A stretch of DNA of 64,000 nucleotides. Source: Algoriphagus sp. CAU 1675 (lineage in GTDB: Bacteria > Bacteroidota > Bacteroidia > Cytophagales > Cyclobacteriaceae). Positions 7,580-16,956 of the stretch are shown piece after piece. The notes under the pieces are model-generated. The model searched no databases. It was given only the letters and a program-made list of their open reading frames with translations, and was not told the DNA's origin. How positions within the stretch are numbered: position 1 is the first letter of the stretch; every line of letters starts with the position of its first letter. The position numbers were made by a program, and so were the translations under genes. The DNA is taken from contig NZ_JARHUI010000003.1 in NCBI RefSeq assembly GCF_029222925.1, positions 603,721 through 667,720 on the forward strand, read 5' to 3'.

Positions 7580-9865
7580 TCATTCAAAATATAAATCCGC
7601 ATTCAAGTCACAGGTTGAATCCCCACCTACAAAAAGCTTAAATTGACCGCCCTCTACTACCCAATCACCAAAATTGGTATAGAATCCCAAACTTTGTTCA
7701 CTGATGGTAAATTTCACCAGTTTGGATTCACCTGGTTCCAGTTCGATTTGTTGGAAACCCTTCAATTCCCGAACAGGTCGACTGATCGAAGCCACCATAT
7801 CACGGATATATAGTTGAACTGTTTCTTTTCCTTTAAGCTTTCCTGTATTCTTCACCAAAACACTCAATTCAATTTCCCCGCCCTTTGAAAGCCGATCGGA
7901 ACTCAACTTTAAATCTTGATATTCAAAGGAAGTGTAACTCAATCCATAGCCAAATGGAAACAATGGTTCATTTGGAGAATCAATGTAATGAGACCAAAAA
8001 ACCACATTATTGCCTGGATTGGTCGGTCTACCGGTATTTTTATAGTTATAGTAAATCGGAACTTGTCCCACATTTCTGGGAAAAGTCATGGGGAGTTTAC
8101 CACTAGGATTATAATCTCCATGCAGTACAGAAGCAATGGCATGCCCACTTTCACTTCCCAAGTGCCAGGCTTCAACAATGGCTGGAATATGATTTGCTGC
8201 CCATTCAATAGCTAAAGGTCGACCATTCATCAAAACCAAAACGATGTTTTGGTTGACTTTATAAACCTCTTCCAACAACTCTTGCTGCAAACCGGGCAGC
8301 CCCAAATCCGCACGGCTTCTCGCCTCTCCTGATTGGAAACCATTTTCTCCCAATACCATTACCACAACATCAGCCTCCTTAGCCATGCTAACAGCTTCAG
8401 ATAGACCATCCCTGTTATCAGTGTTTATTTTTACTTCAATGGCAAAGTTCGGTGTTCCTTCCACCAACACAGGGCCTTCTGCATATCGAATTTCATTTTC
8501 ACCGAGAGCATTCAGCCCTTCCAAAACTGAAACAGCTGAATTGGGTTCAACCATCGCTCTCCAACTTCCCAAGGGACTATCCTTATCCTTGGCCAAAGAA
8601 CCTATCAATGCAATGGTTTTTCCCTTTTTTGGAAGGGGAAGCAGATTTCCTTCATTTTTCAAAAGGACAATTGACTTTTGTGCCATATCTAAGGAAGCCC
8701 TTTTAATTTGATCACTTCCAACAATATCTCTTTCCCTTTCTGGGTCACAATAGCGATAAGGGTCCTCAAAAAGTCCCAATTCAAACTTTATTCTTAAAAT
8801 CCTTCTTACCGCATCATCAATATCGCTTTCCTTGACTTTCCCTTCCCGTACCAAATCAACTAAATGCTCCACATACAAGACGGATTCCATATCCATATCA
8901 GATCCTGCATTTGCCGCAATTTGTGCTGCTTGCTTTCCATCTCGAGCTACCCCATGTGGGATCATTTCAGCAATTGATCCCCAATCCGATACCACAAAGC
9001 CATCAAACTCCCATTTTCCTTTTAATATTTCACGCTGAAGAAATGAGTTTCCAGTAGCAGGAATTCCATTCAGCACATTAAAGGAATTCATAAAAGTCCT
9101 CACATTGGCATCCAAAGTTGCCCTGAATGGAGGAAATATTTCATTGTATAAAGTGGAGGTTCCCACATCTACGGTATTGTAATCTCGGCCTGATTCTGAA
9201 AATCCGTATCCTGCAAAGTGCTTTGCTGTAGCTATAATCGTATGAGGTTGGGAAAGGTCATCCCCCTGAAAGCCTTTTACACGTTCAAAGGCAATCCTGC
9301 TTCCCAAATAAGGATCTTCCCCAGCTCCTTCCATCACTCTGCCCCATCGGGCGTCCCGGGAAACATCTACCATTGGAGCAAAAGTCCAATGGATTCCAGC
9401 AGCACTTGCTTCCAAGGCTGCCATCTCTGCAGATTTTCTAATCGCATTCATATCCCAACTTGCCGCCTCAGCAAGAGGGATTGGGCTCAAGGTTTTAAAA
9501 CCGTGAATTACATCATATCCAATGATCAAAGGAATCCCAAGCCTGGTTTCCTCCACCGCTATTCGTTGCACTGTACGGACATTTTCAACACCAGTTACAT
9601 TGAGCATGGATCCGACCCATCCCTTTCGCAGATGTTCATATTTTCTTGCAGCATCCCCATCCTGAGGAGCTGGGCCTGTCACTTCCCAAAATCCATTATA
9701 CTGATTCATTTGACCAACTTTTTCCTCCAAAGTCATCAAAGCCAGCAAGGAATCCACACGGGATTCTATCGAAACATCTTTTTGGATTGTTGAAGTCGGG
9801 TGCTGGAATCGGAAGGAAACAAAGAGGAACAACAGGGATACAAAAGCTATACTGAAGTATTTCAT
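7580..9865 (-). CDS. Glycoside hydrolase family 3 beta-glucosidase, exported
   Basis: 761 residues from ATG 9865, which opens a clean signal sequence (MKYFSIAFVSLLFLFVSF); the frame stays open 29 codons upstream without a convincing start. GH3 N-terminal TIM barrel with KHFAGYG and nucleophile D294 in GFVVSDWGS, GH3 C-terminal alpha/beta sandwich with VLGENGFQSGEARSRADL holding the likely acid/base Glu, and a C-terminal fibronectin III-like domain (KGKETVQLYIRD). This is the BglX architecture: release of terminal beta-glucose from short glucans in the periplasm. No type IX sorting domain is seen at the C-terminus. Confidence 0.95.
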   Translation of the reverse strand: MKYFSIAFVSLLFLFVSFRFQHPTSTIQKDVSIESRVDSLLALMTLEEKVGQMNQYNGFWEVTGPAPQDGDAARKYEHLRKGWVGSMLNVTGVENVRTVQRIAVEETRLGIPLIIGYDVIHGFKTLSPIPLAEAASWDMNAIRKSAEMAALEASAAGIHWTFAPMVDVSRDARWGRVMEGAGEDPYLGSRIAFERVKGFQGDDLSQPHTIIATAKHFAGYGFSESGRDYNTVDVGTSTLYNEIFPPFRATLDANVRTFMNSFNVLNGIPATGNSFLQREILKGKWEFDGFVVSDWGSIAEMIPHGVARDGKQAAQIAANAGSDMDMESVLYVEHLVDLVREGKVKESDIDDAVRRILRIKFELGLFEDPYRYCDPERERDIVGSDQIKRASLDMAQKSIVLLKNEGNLLPLPKKGKTIALIGSLAKDKDSPLGSWRAMVEPNSAVSVLEGLNALGENEIRYAEGPVLVEGTPNFAIEVKINTDNRDGLSEAVSMAKEADVVVMVLGENGFQSGEARSRADLGLPGLQQELLEEVYKVNQNIVLVLMNGRPLAIEWAANHIPAIVEAWHLGSESGHAIASVLHGDYNPSGKLPMTFPRNVGQVPIYYNYKNTGRPTNPGNNVVFWSHYIDSPNEPLFPFGYGLSYTSFEYQDLKLSSDRLSKGGEIELSVLVKNTGKLKGKETVQLYIRDMVASISRPVRELKGFQQIELEPGESKLVKFTISEQSLGFYTNFGDWVVEGGQFKLFVGGDSTCDLNADLYFE

Positions 9866-9893
9866 AACGTATGGGGTTTTGCCTAACTCTCGA

Positions 9894-9918
9894 GTACCTT
9901 CAAAAAGAAAGAAGGTAC
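9894..9918. repeat. Perfect inverted repeat upstream of the beta-glucosidase gene
   Basis: GTACCTTC (9894-9901), nine A-rich bases, GAAGGTAC (9911-9918), with a further GGTACC at 9924-9929. It lies 29-53 bases upstream of the GH3 ATG. It could be a repressor operator or a leader hairpin; no T run follows, so it is not a terminator. Confidence 0.5.
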
Positions 9919-10009
9919 ACCAAGGTACCCCCTCTTTCCAATAGTTTACCAATCAATAATTAGTTGAAATCCTGACAATTATCAGTTTAAATTAAAAAAA
10001 CTTTCAGCA

Positions 10010-12187
10010 TCATCTATTTCCGGGATGATATCTCTCCTCCGCTTTAGCTTCCACATCCTCTTTATAGAAAGCCACTTCTTTGAAATTTGCATCGGCATAC
10101 CGTTGGGCTTGATCCAGAAAATGTGGAGAATCAGGATGCCCACTTTGACCTCCTGCCAAAATACTTTTTGCACGGACTTTTTCACCAAACTCCACTACGG
10201 CGACAAAACTGTTTCCAGAGCTTCCATAAAGTCTTTTTGTACCCTCTTTGATACTGGAACCATAGCTTGCCAATGCTCCCCAACGTCCGGAACCCAAACC
10301 AATTGGAATATATGGTTTATCATCGTCATATTTCAGATCAATATCTCCTGTAAGCCTCTGAAACCGGTTCACTTCTCCCCATGGCACATTCCAATTTCCA
10401 AAATCTGCAGTCATTTGATCTATGGTTTCCTCAAACACCTCCAGCATTTCCTTTTGCACCTCAGGTTCTGAATGTTCCGCTAATTTTTCATTCTCCACCA
10501 AATCAAAAAGGTTTCTAAATTTCTGCTGGTAATTCATCCCATAAAAATGGGCAAGACTCATCGCTACAGATTCTTTGGAGGTTCGGAAATCCCAAGCCTT
10601 CAGAACCCCAATGGCCTCTGCCAATTCATTCGATCCACCTTGATTTTCAAATGCGGATACCAATGGAGGAATCAAACGCTCAAATGCGGGAATAAAGGGA
10701 TCATATGCCAACTCCTGAAAACTATCCAATGTCAAATCATGGGCATCTTGAAGAACTTTGACCGCATGAATACCTCTAAAATTCTCTCTATCCGGAGCCA
10801 TGTAAACCGGATAATCTTCTTGTTTTGGACTGAACTCACCAGCTGCTGTAAATGGGGTTGAATTACAATTTTGAATCCAACCGGTTTCTGGATTTAATAG
10901 GTGAATACTTTCATCCACAGTATGAAGCCCTTGCCAGTCTGTAGCCGGATTTGAACCATCAACTGGTTTTGAAAAATCAAACTCTGCATTCCTTCGAGGG
11001 ATGAAGTTCCCGTGGAAATAGGCAATATTCCCTTCCGAATCCGCAAAAACCGTATTATTTGAAGAATTGGTACGGATATCCATCATCGCCCGAAACTCTT
11101 GGTAGTTATTCAATTTTGTCCTGGTAAAACTTTGGATCAAAGCATTCACGGGGTCCCAGTTAATTTTTGTAGCTACCCATTTTCCGTCCAACATATGGGT
11201 AATGGGCCCGTGATGAGTTCTGTAAAAGGTAAATTCCTTTTCTCCAATGGCATCCCCCTCCTTATATTTCAGCTTGATTTTTTGGGATTGCACATCCCTA
11301 AATTCCTCCCCGTATTTGTATTGAATTTTCCCTTCCTGTTCAACGATTTCTTCCTGAAACTCATCGATAAAATCCACAAAAGTGGAAGTATGAATCCAGC
11401 CGGTTTTTTCATTGAATCCCTGATAGACAAAGAACTGTCCCCAGGTAACTGCCCCGTAGGCATTTAAACCTTCTTCACTAACTACGTGAACTTCTGGGCG
11501 GAAATAAAATGAAGTATGAGGGTTGATCAGAAGCATGGCATTCCCTGATTGGGTTAATTTCCCTGAAACCGCAATTCCATTAGAACCTTTTGGTTCCTCA
11601 TAGGGATCCGGATGTACTAAACCATCACCAAAGTCCGACATGGACAAAGCTTTATTTTCCTCATAAAAGGCTTGGATTCTTTCTGTGGAAATCCGCTCAA
11701 TATCCCCACCAATTGAACCTTCAAAAAAGTACATGGGGAACCAGGGTTCATAATGGGTAATTACTTGTGGTTTTACTTCCGGATGTGTAGCCAAATAATA
11801 ATTGATCCCATCTGCGAAGCCTTGACACAATTCTTTCAACCAATCAGGAGCTGATTGAAATGCCGCAATGGCTTCATCCTCGGTCATATACATCCGGGCA
11901 CGAAGATCACTATAAATAGACTTTTCTCCTTCCAACTCTGCCAGGCGCCCTATAGCCCAGACATAATTTCTCTCAACCCTACGGAAGTCATCCTCACATT
12001 GGGCATATAAAAGCCCAAAAACAGCATCCGCGTCGGTTTTTCCATAAATATGTGGAACACCAAAATCATCTCTGATAATTTCTACATTTTGGGCACGAGC
12101 TTCCATTCTCTCCTCCTCAGATTGGGGCGAGGATTGGCAGGAATAAATCCAAAAAGGCAACAGATAAAGGAATAATCTCTTTTTCAT
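10010..12187 (-). CDS. Penicillin acylase-family N-terminal nucleophile amidase, lipoprotein
   Basis: 725 residues from ATG 12187. Lipobox WIYSC with C17 predicts a lipid-anchored precursor. The alpha-chain region (about 25-200) is followed by GSNGIAVSG, where S202 would become the catalytic N-terminal serine after autocleavage, as in penicillin G acylase and PvdQ-type acylases. The beta chain contains the expected NPHTSFYFRPEVH and HGNF stretches. These enzymes hydrolyse amide-linked acyl groups; acyl-homoserine lactones, beta-lactams or peptide antibiotics are all possible substrates. The aldo/keto reductase gene ends 78 bases upstream on the same strand, so cotranscription is likely. Confidence 0.92.
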   Translation of the reverse strand: MKKRLFLYLLPFWIYSCQSSPQSEEERMEARAQNVEIIRDDFGVPHIYGKTDADAVFGLLYAQCEDDFRRVERNYVWAIGRLAELEGEKSIYSDLRARMYMTEDEAIAAFQSAPDWLKELCQGFADGINYYLATHPEVKPQVITHYEPWFPMYFFEGSIGGDIERISTERIQAFYEENKALSMSDFGDGLVHPDPYEEPKGSNGIAVSGKLTQSGNAMLLINPHTSFYFRPEVHVVSEEGLNAYGAVTWGQFFVYQGFNEKTGWIHTSTFVDFIDEFQEEIVEQEGKIQYKYGEEFRDVQSQKIKLKYKEGDAIGEKEFTFYRTHHGPITHMLDGKWVATKINWDPVNALIQSFTRTKLNNYQEFRAMMDIRTNSSNNTVFADSEGNIAYFHGNFIPRRNAEFDFSKPVDGSNPATDWQGLHTVDESIHLLNPETGWIQNCNSTPFTAAGEFSPKQEDYPVYMAPDRENFRGIHAVKVLQDAHDLTLDSFQELAYDPFIPAFERLIPPLVSAFENQGGSNELAEAIGVLKAWDFRTSKESVAMSLAHFYGMNYQQKFRNLFDLVENEKLAEHSEPEVQKEMLEVFEETIDQMTADFGNWNVPWGEVNRFQRLTGDIDLKYDDDKPYIPIGLGSGRWGALASYGSSIKEGTKRLYGSSGNSFVAVVEFGEKVRAKSILAGGQSGHPDSPHFLDQAQRYADANFKEVAFYKEDVEAKAEERYHPGNR

Positions 12188-12265
12188 AGTATGTTTATTT
12201 CTTAAGGAGGGGTGTAAATAGCGAAGGAAAATACAAGAAAACGCTTGCCAGGACAATCCGAATTT

Positions 12266-13156
12266 TTAGCGGTGTTCGTGATAGTTATTAGCGGGCAATT
12301 TTCTTCTTAACTGAGAAATGAATTCAGGTGAAATTGAAAAACCTTCCTCCCACGCTATAAAAATTTGTTCGATTTGTTGTACCGAGCTGGCTCCTATTAC
12401 CAAGGAAGCAACCGCTTTTTGATCCAAACCAAAACGGATTAAAACAGCCTCCGGAGAATATCCATGGGACTGAATTTCCTTCCTAAAAGAAACCACTTTC
12501 TCAGCATTGTAATTTAAATAAGGCCGTTCAGGTTTATTAATGAGCATTCCCTTTGCCAAAGCTCCTCTAACCAAAACCCGGGTCTTGGATTGCTCCAGTA
12601 CAGGAAACACCGTTTCTTCTGGTCGCCTATCCAAAGGGTTGTATTGCATCATAAAGGTTACTGGCGGATTCATTTCCATAACTTTTCGGATCACATTGGG
12701 ACGGATAGAAGAGATACCAAAAGCCCGGATTTTACCCTGAGTTTTCAACAGTTCAAATGCTTCAAGAGTCTCTTCCCATGGATCATCCAAGGTACCTCCA
12801 TGCAATTGATAGAGATCAATGTAATCCGTTTGAAGTCTTTTTAGACTTTTCTCCACTGCTTCCAAAATGTACTTTTTGCTGGGATTCCAGTCCCAGCCGC
12901 TCCCATCTTCTCTTATTTGATTTCCCACTTTGGTAGCTAGGATCAAATCCTTTCGCCGGGATTGAATGGCAAAACCAACCGATTCTTCATTCAGTCCATT
13001 CTGATACAAATCAGCCGTATCCAGCATTGTAATTCCACCAGCAATGGCTGCATCAATGATGTTTAAATCGCTTCTTTTATCCCCTGAAAGAGACATACAG
13101 CCCAACGCAATTTGAGAAACTTCAAAATTGGCCAAGGGTAATTTCACTTTTTCCAT
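12266..13156 (-). CDS. Aldo/keto reductase
   Basis: 296 residues, a complete single-domain (alpha/beta)8 NADPH oxidoreductase. The catalytic tetrad of the superfamily is visible: Asp and Tyr in LDTADLYQNG, Lys in LILATKVG, His in YIDLYQLHGG. The C-terminal cofactor-binding part reads VIGASSVQQIEQ. It is the YdhF/YajO-like class that reduces carbonyl compounds; substrate unknown. Start ATG 13156 lies directly before the first strand. It is divergent from pfkA across 126 bases. Confidence 0.93.
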   Translation of the reverse strand: MEKVKLPLANFEVSQIALGCMSLSGDKRSDLNIIDAAIAGGITMLDTADLYQNGLNEESVGFAIQSRRKDLILATKVGNQIREDGSGWDWNPSKKYILEAVEKSLKRLQTDYIDLYQLHGGTLDDPWEETLEAFELLKTQGKIRAFGISSIRPNVIRKVMEMNPPVTFMMQYNPLDRRPEETVFPVLEQSKTRVLVRGALAKGMLINKPERPYLNYNAEKVVSFRKEIQSHGYSPEAVLIRFGLDQKAVASLVIGASSVQQIEQIFIAWEEGFSISPEFISQLRRKLPANNYHEHR

Positions 13157-13260
13157 TTGATTTTCAGCAGGTTGACATCTTCAAACAATCTGAATTAGAA
13201 GAAGAGGTTTTTTTTACAGTTTAATAATTCAAGAAACTACTGCATTCCTTCTTAAATCCC

Positions 13261-13268
13261 TATTTTTG
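13261..13268 (+). promoter_or_regulatory. Candidate Bacteroidota -7 element of pfkA
   Basis: TATTTTTG fits the TAnnTTTG -7 consensus of Bacteroidota sigma-ABfr promoters and ends 14 bases before the pfkA start. No clear TTTG -33 box is seen at 19-20 bases upstream, which lowers confidence. Confidence 0.35.
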
Positions 13269-13282
13269 GGTGCTTAAAACCT

Positions 13283-14263
13283 ATGAAAATGAAAAAAATT
13301 GCTGTTTTCACTTCTGGAGGAGATAGTCCGGGAATGAATGCCTGCATTCGGGCAGTAGTTCGAACTGCCATCTATAAAGGACTTGAAGTATACGGAATCA
13401 GCCGTGGGTATGAGGGAATGATTGATGGAGACATCAAGCGTATGCACTCCCATTCGGTGAGTAATATCGTTCAGCGCGGCGGTACTATTTTGAAGTCCGC
13501 CAGATCTATGGAATTCCGAACTCCCGAAGGCAGAAAAAAAGCCTACGACAATCTAACTAAGCTTGGAATCGAAGGTATCGTTGCTATTGGTGGAGACGGT
13601 ACTTTCACCGGGGCAAAAGTTTTCTTTGAGGAATTCGGAATCCCGACCATTGGCTGTCCCGGAACAATAGACAACGATCTATATGGCACCGATTATACCA
13701 TTGGGTTTGATACTGCGGTCAATACTGCTTTGGAAGCAATCGATAAAATCAGAGATACAGCTGCCGCTCATGACCGAATATTCTTTATTGAGGTAATGGG
13801 AAGAGATGCAGGATTTATTGCGGTAGAATCCGGTATTGGTGGCGGAGCTGAGTTTGTGATGGTACCTGAAACAAAAACGGACCTCAACAATGTCGTTAAA
13901 TCCCTGAAAAACCTTAGAAAAACCAAAACCTCCTCCATCATTGTGGTGGCTGAAGGTGATGATGAAGGCAATGCGGAGACCATCATGAAGAAGGTCAAAG
14001 AAAAAATAAAAGATTCCCACAAAGAATTCAAGGTAACAACCCTAGGTCATATTCAAAGAGGAGGAAATCCTACAGCCCGTGACCGTGTATTGGCAAGCCG
14101 ATGCGGAATGGCAGCAGTGGAAGGACTTTTGTTGGGACATCAATATCATATGGCCGGTGTAATGAACCAAGAAGTCGTTTATACGCCTTTTGCTGATTGT
14201 ATCGGAAAAACCAAGCCTTTGATCAAGGATCATTTAAAACTAATCGAAATTCTAAGCATATAA
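13283..14263 (+). CDS. pfkA: ATP-dependent 6-phosphofructokinase
   Basis: 326 residues, the usual length of bacterial PfkA. FTSGGDSPGMNACIRA (about 9-24) and GGDGTFTGA form the ATP site; PGTIDNDLYGTDYTIGFDTA carries the catalytic Asp of the TIDND motif; MGRDAGFIA and LGHIQRGGNPTARDR bind fructose 6-phosphate. The Gly after GGD in GGDGT is the mark of ATP-dependent rather than pyrophosphate-dependent enzymes. It commits fructose 6-phosphate to glycolysis. ATG 13283 gives MKMKK; ATG 13289 is equally usable. The next gene starts one base after its stop. Confidence 0.97.
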   Translation: MKMKKIAVFTSGGDSPGMNACIRAVVRTAIYKGLEVYGISRGYEGMIDGDIKRMHSHSVSNIVQRGGTILKSARSMEFRTPEGRKKAYDNLTKLGIEGIVAIGGDGTFTGAKVFFEEFGIPTIGCPGTIDNDLYGTDYTIGFDTAVNTALEAIDKIRDTAAAHDRIFFIEVMGRDAGFIAVESGIGGGAEFVMVPETKTDLNNVVKSLKNLRKTKTSSIIVVAEGDDEGNAETIMKKVKEKIKDSHKEFKVTTLGHIQRGGNPTARDRVLASRCGMAAVEGLLLGHQYHMAGVMNQEVVYTPFADCIGKTKPLIKDHLKLIEILSI

Positions 14264-14264
14264 A

Positions 14265-14600
14265 ATGGGCTATATCCCTGTATTTGTAACTGTAACGGCT
14301 GCCTGCATCCTGTTTTTTCTGACGGTGAAAAACTCCCTTCAGAAAAAACTGAACAGGCAGGGAGAACTACATGCTCAACTCAGGAATCTTCTTCCCGAAT
14401 TGGAAACTGAAGAAAGCGAGATTTCTGACCCTGAAATCATAATTGAAAAACTGAAGTTGAAAAAAACAGAGAAAAAACTTCTCTCTGATGCCCTCAAAAT
14501 AATCAGAGAGCTTAAAATCAATAGACTCCAGTACAACCAACTGATCAAAAAAGCCCCTTACAATTGGGTGGCAAAAATCAGTGGATTTCAGGCAATCTGA
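14265..14600 (+). CDS. Small membrane protein with coiled coil, unknown function
   Basis: 111 residues starting one base after pfkA, so surely in its operon. One N-terminal membrane helix (about 4-21) is followed by a charged, heptad-like Lys/Glu/Leu helix (about 24-95). This bitopic plan is common among small scaffold or divisome-type proteins, but no family is recognised. The 3' end overlaps the end of miaA on the opposite strand by 13 bases. Confidence 0.7.
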   Translation: MGYIPVFVTVTAACILFFLTVKNSLQKKLNRQGELHAQLRNLLPELETEESEISDPEIIIEKLKLKKTEKKLLSDALKIIRELKINRLQYNQLIKKAPYNWVAKISGFQAI

Positions 14601-15496
14601 CTTTCAATCCATTCCAAAATTTCTTTTTCCTGACTGGGATGGAACCATTGGATTTCTTGGTCTCTTCGAAACCAGGTCATCTGTCGCTTGGCATAGCGTC
14701 TGGAATTTCTTTTCAGGAGACGATCGGCTTCTTTCTTATCATATTTCCCCTCCAAATACCCAAAAATTTCCTGATATCCCACTGTTTGGAGAGCGTTAAG
14801 ATTTCTCTTGTCAAAAAACTGCGCAGCTTCCTCAAACAGCCCTGCTTCAATCATTTGATCCATTCTCAGGTCTATTCTTTGGTATAATTCTTCCCTGTCC
14901 CTAGTCAAACCTACTTTGATGATCTTGAAAGGTCTTTGGACAATAGTCTTTCTTCTAAAACTGCTGAAAGGCATGCCCGTACCCCGGTAAACTTCCAAGG
15001 CTCTCATTAATCTTTGTGGATTTTGAACATCTACCTGACTGTAGTATTCTGGGTCCAATCGCTGCACTTCTTTCTGCAAAAACTCCAATCCCTTCTGTTC
15101 GTACTCTTGAATCAATTGGGAACGAATCTCGGGATCAATATCAGGGATTTCATCAAAGCCCCTCGTGATGGCATCCGCAAAAAGCCCCGACCCACCAGTC
15201 ATGATGACAACCTGATGCTTTTGGAACAAATGATCCAAAATCAACAATGCATCTTCTTCAAATTTTTTCACATCATAGTCCTCCTCAATGGAAAGACTAT
15301 TGATCAAATGATGAGGCACTTCTGACAACTCTTTCGGGCTTGGCTTGGCGGTTCCCAAATTCAATTCCCTATAAAACTGCCTGCTATCGCAAGAGACAAT
15401 TTCTGTATTGAATTTTTTGGCTAGATTTAAACACAAATCCGTTTTACCTACGGCGGTCGGCCCAACAACAAGTATCAAATAAGTAGAATTAGACAA
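14588..15496 (-). CDS. miaA: tRNA dimethylallyltransferase
   Basis: 302 residues when started at TTG 15496, which places the P-loop GPTAVGKT at residues 11-18 as in MiaA. The frame remains open for 79 codons upstream, but that part overlaps the divergent response-regulator gene and has no MiaA similarity. Family motifs: EIVSCDSRQFYRELNLGTAKPS, PHHLINSLS, GGSGLFADAITRG and LQTVGYQEIFGYLEG. It transfers dimethylallyl to A37 of tRNAs reading UNN codons. The start choice is inferred from family length. Confidence 0.95.
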   Translation of the reverse strand: MSNSTYLILVVGPTAVGKTDLCLNLAKKFNTEIVSCDSRQFYRELNLGTAKPSPKELSEVPHHLINSLSIEEDYDVKKFEEDALLILDHLFQKHQVVIMTGGSGLFADAITRGFDEIPDIDPEIRSQLIQEYEQKGLEFLQKEVQRLDPEYYSQVDVQNPQRLMRALEVYRGTGMPFSSFRRKTIVQRPFKIIKVGLTRDREELYQRIDLRMDQMIEAGLFEEAAQFFDKRNLNALQTVGYQEIFGYLEGKYDKKEADRLLKRNSRRYAKRQMTWFRRDQEIQWFHPSQEKEILEWIESQIA

Positions 15497-15540
15497 AGGC
15501 GTATATCTTAAGCTGAAATTCAAAAATCCAAAGTAAAGGA

Positions 15541-16302
15541 ATGAAAAGCAAAAGAGTCTTGATTGTAGACGACAATGATCTAAACAGGAAGTTGTTTGAA
15601 AACCTGATCGGTCAGCTTTGGACTTTTGAAAGTGCGCACAATGGGCTGGAAGCGATTGAAATGGCAAGCACAGGTAAATTTGACCTGATTCTGATGGACA
15701 TTCAGATGCCGCAGCTTGACGGGATTTCCGCAATGAAAAAAATTAGGGAAAAGGAATTCAAACCCTGTCCCATCATTGCTGTGACCGCCTTTGCGGATGA
15801 ATCCGACCGGCAAACCTTTCTGGAAGAGGGATTTGACGGCTTCGTTACCAAGCCCATCCGTCCAAGAGGGTTCCTGGAATTGTTGAGAGGGCATTTGGAG
15901 GGAAATGACACTACAAGAAAATCAGAAGAAAAACCTCAGGAAGAAGAAATAGCCGAAGTGATTTTGGACAAAAAAGTACTGAACCAATTGATGAAGTACA
16001 ATAATCCTTTGGCTATAAAGAAGATATTCCTCGATTTCAACCTAGAGGCGACAGAATTATGCAATAAGGCTATCCTCGCGGCTAAAAATGAGGATTTGGA
16101 ACTTGTCCGGACCTCAATCCATACCATCAAAGGAAACTCTGGAACTTTAGGAATCAACAGGGTTTATTTGAAGGCCCAAAAGGTCGAGCTTCTTGCCAGA
16201 TCGGGAGAAAAAGATAGATTGAAGAAAAGTCTGGAAGAGCTTCAATTTGAAATACAATCATTTAATCAATTTATAAAGGAAGAGGCTATTTTTGAATCAT
16301 GA
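15541..16302 (+). CDS. Receiver-HPt phosphorelay protein
   Basis: 253 residues, two domains. The receiver (about 5-120) has D10/D11, phospho-acceptor D53 in LILMDIQMPQLDG, T82 and K104. After an acidic linker (about 122-140) a four-helix HPt domain (about 142-250) has H194 in SIHTIKGNSGTLGI, the standard phospho-histidine motif. There is no kinase or output domain, so it can only pass phosphate between partners. First gene of an operon with another receiver protein, overlapping it by four bases. The hybrid kinase at 38114-41035 lacks an HPt and is a candidate upstream partner. Confidence 0.93.
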   Translation: MKSKRVLIVDDNDLNRKLFENLIGQLWTFESAHNGLEAIEMASTGKFDLILMDIQMPQLDGISAMKKIREKEFKPCPIIAVTAFADESDRQTFLEEGFDGFVTKPIRPRGFLELLRGHLEGNDTTRKSEEKPQEEEIAEVILDKKVLNQLMKYNNPLAIKKIFLDFNLEATELCNKAILAAKNEDLELVRTSIHTIKGNSGTLGINRVYLKAQKVELLARSGEKDRLKKSLEELQFEIQSFNQFIKEEAIFES

Positions 16303-16676
16303 GCAATAGCAAAAAAATACTGGTTGGAGAAGATAGCTCCATCATCATAAACCTGACAAAGAATGTACTTGCATTCGAAAATTACAAAATGACTGCTGCC
16401 CGAAATGGACAACAAGTCCTGGACAAGCTGGCAAATGAGGATTTTGATCTGATCTTGATGGATATAAGCATGCCTGTATTGGACGGTATAGCCTGTACCA
16501 AAGCTATACGGGAAATGAAAGATGAGAAGAAATCAAAAATACCCATCATTGCCATTTCAGGGAATATTCTCAATATGACCATGGATGAATTCAGAAAAGC
16601 AGGCTTTGACGATTTTATTCAAAAGCCACTGGATTACGACAAAGTCTTAGCCACCGTAAAAAAATTCCTGAGTTAA
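16299..16676 (+). CDS. Single-domain response regulator (CheY-like)
   Basis: 125 residues, a receiver domain only: E11/D12 acidic pair, D55 in LILMDISMPVLDG, a Thr/Ser position in IIAISG (S86 region) and KPLDYDK with the conserved Lys. ATG overlaps the REC-HPt stop (ATGA), so translation is coupled. With no output domain it should act by protein binding, or as phosphate donor/sink for the HPt histidine of its neighbour. Confidence 0.93.
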   Translation: MSNSKKILVGEDSSIIINLTKNVLAFENYKMTAARNGQQVLDKLANEDFDLILMDISMPVLDGIACTKAIREMKDEKKSKIPIIAISGNILNMTMDEFRKAGFDDFIQKPLDYDKVLATVKKFLS

Positions 16677-16677
16677 T

Positions 16678-16956
16678 ATGGCCGTAAAATACACCAAGCA
16701 CTTTTTGGATAAACTTGAAAATCTCTTTGCAGGCTCTGATTACATGCTTCGCTATGAGAAGGGAAATTTCAAATCCGGCTATTGTGTATTAAAAGACACC
16801 AAAATCGTCATCGTCAATAAATATTTCCCTTTGGAAGGAAAAATCAACGTTCTGATAGATATACTCGGTGAGTTAAACTTGAACCCTGCTGATTTCAAAG
16901 ATAAATCAAATCAGGACTTCCTCAACGAGTTGAGACAAACCCAATTGAAGTTTTGA
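16678..16956 (+). CDS. Conserved small protein of unknown function
   Basis: 92 residues, no signal or membrane segment. The sequence has an amphipathic N-terminal helix, then a beta-rich centre (LRYEKGNFKSGYCVLKDTKIVIVNKYF) and a C-terminal helix. I recognise it only as a type of small protein found next to this metallo-hydrolase in Bacteroidota; function unknown. It starts one base after the response regulator and its TGA overlaps the TTG start of the next gene, so it is embedded in a tight operon. Confidence 0.75.
   Translation: MAVKYTKHFLDKLENLFAGSDYMLRYEKGNFKSGYCVLKDTKIVIVNKYFPLEGKINVLIDILGELNLNPADFKDKSNQDFLNELRQTQLKF

Noticed and set aside
9218..9793. 191-codon plus-strand frame
   Set aside because: Lies wholly antisense to the GH3 gene, whose frame has clear catalytic motifs; Cys/His/Ser-rich composition is typical of a shadow frame.
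10025..10471. 148-codon plus-strand frame
   Set aside because: Antisense to the penicillin acylase-family gene; no motif of its own.
15497..15733. N-terminal extension of miaA
   Set aside because: It overlaps the divergent REC-HPt gene and precedes the P-loop by far more residues than any MiaA; low-complexity Ser/Phe/Leu content.
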